Of a stretch of 64,000 nucleotides of DNA, positions 59,479-64,000 are shown one piece after another (positions within the stretch are counted from its first letter, which is position 1; each line of letters begins with the position of its first letter). This DNA comes from Rhodospirillales bacterium. GTDB taxonomy: Bacteria > Pseudomonadota > Alphaproteobacteria > Rhodospirillales > Rhodospirillaceae. Made by a program: the position numbers and the translations under genes. The DNA is taken from contig JANQJD010000016.1 of NCBI GenBank assembly GCA_028281845.1, forward strand, positions 1 to 64,000, written 5' to 3'. The notes beneath the pieces were generated by a model, which saw nothing but the letters and a program-made list of their open reading frames with translations, did not search any database and was not told the origin of the DNA.

Positions 59479-59829
59479 TTACGTTGCCTTATACGGGGGA
59501 CGGGATGTCAGGACATGTGGTTGGTGGTGTCCAAGACGTCCTCTTGCGACCCAAAGGACTCCCCTTCCCCTTTCTTCGATACGCGCAATACGAACACTAC
59601 TACCCATAGTAGCATACACGGCGGTGGCGATGACGGCGATGTCCGTCTCGCCGAATGTTGTTGTAACGGCAGCCGGTAGCGATCGCGCGGCAGCAGGCCC
59701 TGGGGGGGGCGCCTTTGCCTGCTGCATACCAGAGAGCATCGTCGTCATCGACTTGATGAGCACAGCCACAAGCATCGACACTATCGATGTCAACCCATAG
59801 GCAAAAAACATTACTGTAATACTCGACAT
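59479..59829 (-). CDS. mmdD: decarboxylase delta subunit (OadG/MmdD-like)
   Basis: Small membrane-anchored subunit that holds the complex together. One N-terminal helix (SSITVMFFAYGLTSIVSMLVAVLIK) precedes a proline-rich linker (APPPGPAAARSLPAA) and a C-terminal domain with DIAVIATAVYATMG and RGVLWVARGRLGHHQPH-type end, where members bind zinc and the alpha subunit. The ATG at 59829 with AAGG eight bases upstream is chosen over the GTG at 59850. It is placed between mmdA and mmdC as in Veillonella. Confidence 0.85.
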   Translation of the reverse strand: MSSITVMFFAYGLTSIVSMLVAVLIKSMTTMLSGMQQAKAPPPGPAAARSLPAAVTTTFGETDIAVIATAVYATMGSSVRIARIEERGRGVLWVARGRLGHHQPHVLTSRPPYKAT

Positions 59830-59930
59830 CTCTGCAGCCTTCTCCTGCACCCTCAGAGTACTTCGTCACAGCTCCTGGCACACCAGAGTGTAGACGGGCA
59901 CTGCAACCGTCCCCATGTGGATAAAACCAT

Positions 59931-61484
59931 TTAAAGTGGTATATTGCCGTGTTTCTTCGGTGGTTGAATCGCTCTCTTTGTGAGGAGCTTTCGGAGGGTG
60001 AGTGCTAGCACGCCGCGAGTCTCGCCTGGTTCGATAACATCTGTAATGTAGCCCTGCCCTGCCGCGACATACGGTGAGGCAAATTGGCGTCTATACTCAG
60101 CCACTAACTCAGCGCTCTTAGCTGCCCGATCTCCAGCTTCTGATAGCTCCTTGCGATAGAGGATATTCACAGCTCCCTCGGCACCCATGACAGCGATCTC
60201 ACCACACGGCCACGATAATACCACGTCAGCCCCCATCTCCGGAGAGCACATCGCTAGATATGCACCGCCATAAGCCTTTCGCAAAATAAATGTGATCATC
60301 GGTACCGTTGAACCAGCATAGGCAAAAAGCATCTTTGCGCCATGTCTGATGATACCGCCACGCTCCTGCTCAATCCCAGGCATAAATCCGGGGACATCCA
60401 CGAGGGTTAGGATGGGAATGTTAAAGCAATTGCAGAATCGGATGAAACGGGCGCCTTTGTCCGAGGCGTCAATGTCAAGCGCTCCCGCTTTGAAGGTCGA
60501 GTTGTTAGCAATGATGCCAACAATGACCCCTTCAATACGGGCAAAGCATGTCACGAGGTTCTGGGCAAAACCAGCGTGGCTTTCAAGGAAGTCATTCTCA
60601 TCGACAATACGAGCGATGATTTGACGCACGTCCATCGGCTCATTCGAGGCATCGGGAATTAAGTCGTTCATTACAGGGTCAGAGACCAGTGCGATACTCT
60701 CAGTAGGCTTGTGGGGGGGATCCTCAGCGTTGCTAGAGGGAAGATAGGACAGCAATTTTTTTGCGATAGAGATGGCCTGGTGATCATCATCAGCCACGAA
60801 GTGTACGTTACCAGATATAGTGGCATGCATAGCAGCGCTACCGACTTCGTTCATAGAACACTGTCGTCCAGTGACTGCCTTGATGACCTCAGGCCCCGTA
60901 ATAAACATATGCGCATTGGTCTTGCTCATGATGATGAAGTCCATGAGCGCTGGTGAATAGGACGCACCACCAGCACAAGGTCCTAAAATAACGGCAATTT
61001 GTGGAATAATTCCAGACGCTTCGACGTTCTTACAGAAGACCTCGCCGTACCCGGAGAGAGAATCAACACCCTCCTGTATACGGGCACCGGCAGAATCCTT
61101 AAACGCTACTAAGGGGCAACCAGTTTTCATGGCGAAATTCATTACATCAACTATTTTTCGCGCATGCATCTTGCCCAGCGTACCGCCAGTCACTGTAAAA
61201 TCCTGGCTCACCGCTGCGACAGGCCGCCCCTCAACAATACCTGTACCCACGACAACGCCATCACCTGCCAGTACCTTATCAGCCATACCAAAATGACGAC
61301 AAGCATGTTTGATATGCGCACCAACCTCCTGAAAGGTATGGGGCTCAAATAAGGTATCAATTCTGTCTCGCGCGCTCAGCAGTCCCTTCTCGCGGCGCAC
61401 CCTGACTTTTTCTTCCCCGCCGCCAGCGAAGACCTGCTCGCGGCGCTGCTTCAAGGCTTCCATTAGCTTCGCAGAGATTGTCAT
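59931..61484 (-). CDS. mmdA: methylmalonyl-CoA decarboxylase alpha subunit (carboxyltransferase)
   Basis: Acyl-CoA carboxyltransferase subunit, about 517 residues, that moves CO2 from methylmalonyl-CoA to biotin on MmdC. The PccB/MmdA pattern is intact: LSARDRIDTLFEP, DFTVTGGTLGKMHARKIV, FKDSAGARIQEGVDSLSGYGEVF, GPCAGGASYSPALMDF, VPGFMPGIEQERGGIIRHGAKML and AVMGAEGAVNILYR. Alone it could be a propionyl-CoA carboxylase beta subunit, but the adjacent membrane beta and delta subunits show a decarboxylase pump. The ATG at 61484 is chosen over 61496. It is the first gene of the operon. Confidence 0.92.
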   Translation of the reverse strand: MTISAKLMEALKQRREQVFAGGGEEKVRVRREKGLLSARDRIDTLFEPHTFQEVGAHIKHACRHFGMADKVLAGDGVVVGTGIVEGRPVAAVSQDFTVTGGTLGKMHARKIVDVMNFAMKTGCPLVAFKDSAGARIQEGVDSLSGYGEVFCKNVEASGIIPQIAVILGPCAGGASYSPALMDFIIMSKTNAHMFITGPEVIKAVTGRQCSMNEVGSAAMHATISGNVHFVADDDHQAISIAKKLLSYLPSSNAEDPPHKPTESIALVSDPVMNDLIPDASNEPMDVRQIIARIVDENDFLESHAGFAQNLVTCFARIEGVIVGIIANNSTFKAGALDIDASDKGARFIRFCNCFNIPILTLVDVPGFMPGIEQERGGIIRHGAKMLFAYAGSTVPMITFILRKAYGGAYLAMCSPEMGADVVLSWPCGEIAVMGAEGAVNILYRKELSEAGDRAAKSAELVAEYRRQFASPYVAAGQGYITDVIEPGETRGVLALTLRKLLTKRAIQPPKKHGNIPL

Positions 61485-61983
61485 TTCCCATCTCATCCTT
61501 CTTGGTAGGGTAGCGCGGCAGAATGCTCTCGACTAAATGAGTGTATGACTTTTCTAGAGGACTTCCAGCTCCCTTCCAACCAGACCACCAGCCGCGTCCG
61601 TGCGTGGAAACAGTGCCACAGTTCACAGTTCCAGGGCAGCACCGCCTACCAAGCGTTATGTGGCACGCGCTATACTCGCCTCACTTACTACGTATGTCGA
61701 CGGCCAGGCTAGGCCTGCATCGCACTCTAATGTTCAGAAGCCCTTTCTCCCCAACCCCAACGATCTGGCCTGTCCAGCGCACAGGCCCCACTCTGCCTTC
61801 ACAGCGACATCACATCACTCAGACCGCACTCATGTCTCACTGAATACAGTGCCGCAGGACGGGCCTTGAATCCAAGATCATATTCTCTTCTCCTGGAATC
61901 ATTTTATCCATCAATCTTATCATAAATAGTTGGCGCCGCAATGGGTAAAGGCCTTGGGGATGGGGCATCGCGCAGACGTGCTC
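61485..61983. other. gap upstream of mmdA
   Basis: About 500 bases with no recognised gene. The expected companions of a methylmalonyl-CoA pathway (mutase, epimerase, propionate CoA-transferase) are not here. The mmd promoter should lie within 61490-61700, but I see no convincing -35/-10 match. CACATCACATCACTC-like tandem sequence occurs near 61805. Confidence 0.45.
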
Positions 61984-62805
61984 TCACAGAGAGAGTCTCT
62001 CTTGTACACGCGTTGCACCCCCGATAGTATGTCCGTCTACTGCTACCAGTGGTCGCACGCCGAGCGCATTAGTCACAAAGGCCTCAGTCGCTTGCAACAG
62101 ATCGTCCGGGAGAAGGTGCGTTTCAATGGCACCCAGTTGATTCATAACGTTAGCACGCATAATGCCGGGTAGAGCCCCATCAGCCACTGGTGGCGTCCGT
62201 ACTTTCCCATCTTCTGTGACCAGGAAGAGATTAGCAATAGTGGTTTCTGCGAGTCGTCCAGCTGTGTTTAGAAGCACGGCCTCTTCAACGCCACGATCAG
62301 CCGCCTCTTGACGCGCTAGAATGTTGTCTAGCGCATTCAGACTTTTGATGCGGCTCAAGGGGGAGTGCTGGTTCCGGCGGGTTGTTGTGGCAAAGACAGC
62401 CTCTACAGGTCGAGAGGGCCGCAGCGACAGAGGACTGATCGTAATCAGTATTGTTGGGGATGCTCTCTGTGGCAGCAGCCCGCGGTCAGCGGGCCCACGG
62501 CTGACAGTAAGACGGAGTACAGCCTGAGATAAATGATTAGCAAAAAGAGTCCTATTGAGGAGGGTACACAATTCTGTCTCTGTCATTACAAGGGGTATAC
62601 GTAAAACACGCGCTCCCGTCCGCAGACGATTGAGATGAGCGGCTAAGTGGCGAATCTGGTGAGCACAGGCCAGCATGGTTTCAAAAAGACCGTCCCCCAA
62701 CGTGAATCCCCTGTCAGCCGGGTCTATTCGTGCCATGGTCGTTGCCATCAAGGCTCCATTCAGATTGAGCATCCTTCCACAGTCATTTTCCGAAATCATC
62801 AGCAT
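61984..62805 (-). CDS. class IV PLP-dependent aminotransferase / aminodeoxychorismate lyase-like
   Basis: A 273-residue protein of fold-type IV. The PLP lysine is the K of IKSLNALDNILARQEA (around residue 154), and the pocket motifs LAETTIANLFLV and DGALPGIMRANVM are intact, as is DRGFTLGDGLFETM. The family includes branched-chain and D-amino-acid transaminases and PabC (folate pathway). The length and the GLFETM start fit PabC or D-amino acid types; the substrate cannot be settled. It is divergent from lptF with about 185 bases between. Confidence 0.85.
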   Translation of the reverse strand: MLMISENDCGRMLNLNGALMATTMARIDPADRGFTLGDGLFETMLACAHQIRHLAAHLNRLRTGARVLRIPLVMTETELCTLLNRTLFANHLSQAVLRLTVSRGPADRGLLPQRASPTILITISPLSLRPSRPVEAVFATTTRRNQHSPLSRIKSLNALDNILARQEAADRGVEEAVLLNTAGRLAETTIANLFLVTEDGKVRTPPVADGALPGIMRANVMNQLGAIETHLLPDDLLQATEAFVTNALGVRPLVAVDGHTIGGATRVQERLSL

Positions 62806-62957
62806 GTTTCCGCAAAATTATTCCCCTTTTTGAGAGCACAATACGTGACAAGCGTACCATCTCAATAAGAGGAACGCTCCTTCTGCTCCTTGCCCTGCAT
62901 ACAGGGCAGGCTAATTTTAGTAAAAATTGTAAATCAAGCACTTTATAAGTCAAGTCA

Positions 62958-62979
62958 TTCTCTCTCTCCAGAGAGAGAA
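62958..62979. promoter_or_regulatory. perfect 9-bp hairpin in front of lptF
   Basis: TTCTCTCTC (62958-62966), loop TCCA, GAGAGAGAA (62971-62979) form a perfect inverted repeat 12 bases upstream of the lptF ATG. It would fold in the leader RNA and place the ribosome site near its base. The function is unknown. Confidence 0.6.
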
Positions 62980-62991
62980 ATCTCATTCTAG

Positions 62992-64000
62992 ATGAGAATA
63001 GAAAAGATGAAAATCATCACGAAATACATCTTTATTTCCATAATAAGAGATATGACGTTTATATCAACAGGCTTGTCATCTATATTTTTGATTGTCCAAT
63101 CATTAAGATTAATCGAAATGATTGTTACAAAAGGTTTGTCTCTTCCTGCCTTCGTCTCTCTGACATTGCTACTGTTGCCTCACCTCCTGGTGATCATTCT
63201 TCCCATAGCGCTTTTTGCCGCCACGCTCTCCTCATACAATAGGCTTATCGCGGGCCGCGAATTAGTAGCCTTGAAGGCAGCAGGAGTCAGTCTTTTTCAG
63301 CTGGGGAGCCCAGCACTTTTTCTGGCAATGATCATGACTGGAGTGTGCTTTATCCTGACAATTTACAGTGTCCCAACAACAGTCGAGCGATTGCACGAGA
63401 TGCAGTGGACTATTCGCAACGATGTTTCTGGTATGCTCCTGCGAGAAGGGATGTTTACCAAGGTAGCCAATGGTCTCACCATTTATGTGAGGTCACGTTC
63501 ACGTGCAGGAGAATTACTGGGGATACTGATTCATTCCAAGAAAAACGCACGTGTGACAATCACAACTATTGCCGAACGGGGGAATCTGACGTTCACTGAA
63601 AATGGTCCACGCATCCTGCTGATAAACGGCAGTCAACAAGAAATGAAGAACGAGAATGGCCAGTTGTCAATCCTGTACTTTGAGCGGTACTCATTGGACA
63701 TCGGTGCCTTACATAAGGCCGAGTCTACACGCTTTCGCGATGCACGTGAGCGCAGTTTGCAAGAGTTGCTAAAGATGTCCGAGGACTCAGGCCTATCCTC
63801 GGCCGAGGTGCGTCGCTTTCGCATGGAAGCACACCAGCGACTCAGCTGGCCACTGTTCAATCTGAGCTTCGTGGCCATTGCTCTTGTCCTCATGCTACCA
63901 GCACATTTGAATCGGCATGGCCAAACATCCAAGGTGCTCCTAGCGGTTAGCATCATAATCGCTCTCGAGGCAGCGGCTCTGGGTATCACTCACTTGGCCA
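62992..64000 (+). CDS. lptF: LPS export permease LptF (5' part, runs off right edge)
   Basis: Inner-membrane subunit of the LptB2FGC transporter that lifts lipopolysaccharide. The YjgP/YjgQ pattern is clear: KYIFISIIRDMTFISTGL at the N-terminus, LLPHLLVIILPIALFAATLSSYNRLIAGRELVALKAAGVSLFQL, and a periplasmic jellyroll region from about residue 125. The last part re-enters the membrane (LSWPLFNLSFVAIALVLMLPAH). The ATG at 62992 opens the frame; another at 63007 is possible. The gene continues beyond 64000. lptG is expected to follow. lptE is at the opposite end of the window. Confidence 0.93.
   Translation, partial: MRIEKMKIITKYIFISIIRDMTFISTGLSSIFLIVQSLRLIEMIVTKGLSLPAFVSLTLLLLPHLLVIILPIALFAATLSSYNRLIAGRELVALKAAGVSLFQLGSPALFLAMIMTGVCFILTIYSVPTTVERLHEMQWTIRNDVSGMLLREGMFTKVANGLTIYVRSRSRAGELLGILIHSKKNARVTITTIAERGNLTFTENGPRILLINGSQQEMKNENGQLSILYFERYSLDIGALHKAESTRFRDARERSLQELLKMSEDSGLSSAEVRRFRMEAHQRLSWPLFNLSFVAIALVLMLPAHLNRHGQTSKVLLAVSIIIALEAAALGITHLA

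Overview
The window is a stretch of an alphaproteobacterial chromosome, most like the Rhodospirillales. Evidence is the set of lineage-typical neighbourhoods: DUF3576-leuS-lptE-holA; ctaC-ctaD-ctaG-ctaE; aroK-aroB-CorC-like; tRNA-Arg next to an NDUFS4-type complex I protein; J-domain protein-cobS-cobT; tilS-ftsH; a fused thiSG; the split ATP synthase Fo operon atpI-B-E-b'-b; lolC-lolD; and ffs-dnaX-ybaB. There are no rRNAs, CRISPR arrays, prophages or insertion sequences. Nearly all genes are housekeeping, but they are separated by unusually many non-coding gaps of 300-980 bp. Several usual neighbours are missing from their expected place (recA beside alaS, dnaG beside rpoD, recR after ybaB, ctaB in the cox cluster). 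This suggests a lineage undergoing genome erosion, perhaps host-associated.

Layout. 1-227: edge of a gag-like reading frame of eukaryotic LTR-retrotransposon type (minus strand). 344-5285: lipoprotein, leuS, lptE, holA. 5287-7586: pentapeptide protein and mutL (minus). 7676-11652: aa3-type cytochrome c oxidase operon (minus). 12189-15664: truB, rpsO, pnp. 15705-18517: AsnB-like amidotransferase and glycosyltransferase (minus). 19500-22633: CorC-like protein, aroB, aroK (minus). 23208-27453: tRNA-Arg(TCT), complex I accessory protein, J-protein, cobS, cobT. 27510-29495: groEL and groES behind a CIRCE-like operator. 29851-33163: tilS, ftsH. 33248-35326: rpoD (minus). 35884-38934: gph, a possible decayed gene, thiSG, DUF302. 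39100-42360: ATP synthase Fo genes and lolA. 42638-50751: apt, lolD, lolC, proS, alaS, cytochrome c' (minus). 51283-53529: 4.5S RNA, dnaX, ybaB and a possible recR remnant. 53923-57742: CPA2 antiporter, guaA, small membrane protein (minus). 57768-61484: a four-gene sodium-pumping methylmalonyl-CoA decarboxylase operon (minus). 61984-64000: class IV aminotransferase (minus) and the 5' part of lptF (plus).

How the genes work together. Respiration (complex I accessory protein, aa3 oxidase, ATP synthase Fo) and envelope biogenesis (LptE, LptF, LolA, LolC, LolD, a glycosyltransferase) are the best-represented systems. The decarboxylase operon would couple methylmalonyl-CoA to propionyl-CoA conversion to Na+ export. 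Its substrate is normally made by the B12-dependent mutase, which fits the presence of the cobaltochelatase genes cobST, although neither the mutase nor cobN lies here. The most unusual observations are the gag-like fragment at the left edge, the Na+ decarboxylase in an otherwise aerobic gene set, AT-rich codon patches inside ordinary genes, several short tandem duplications inside or beside essential genes (rpoD, alaS, cobS, apt, groES upstream), and the possible loss of recR.
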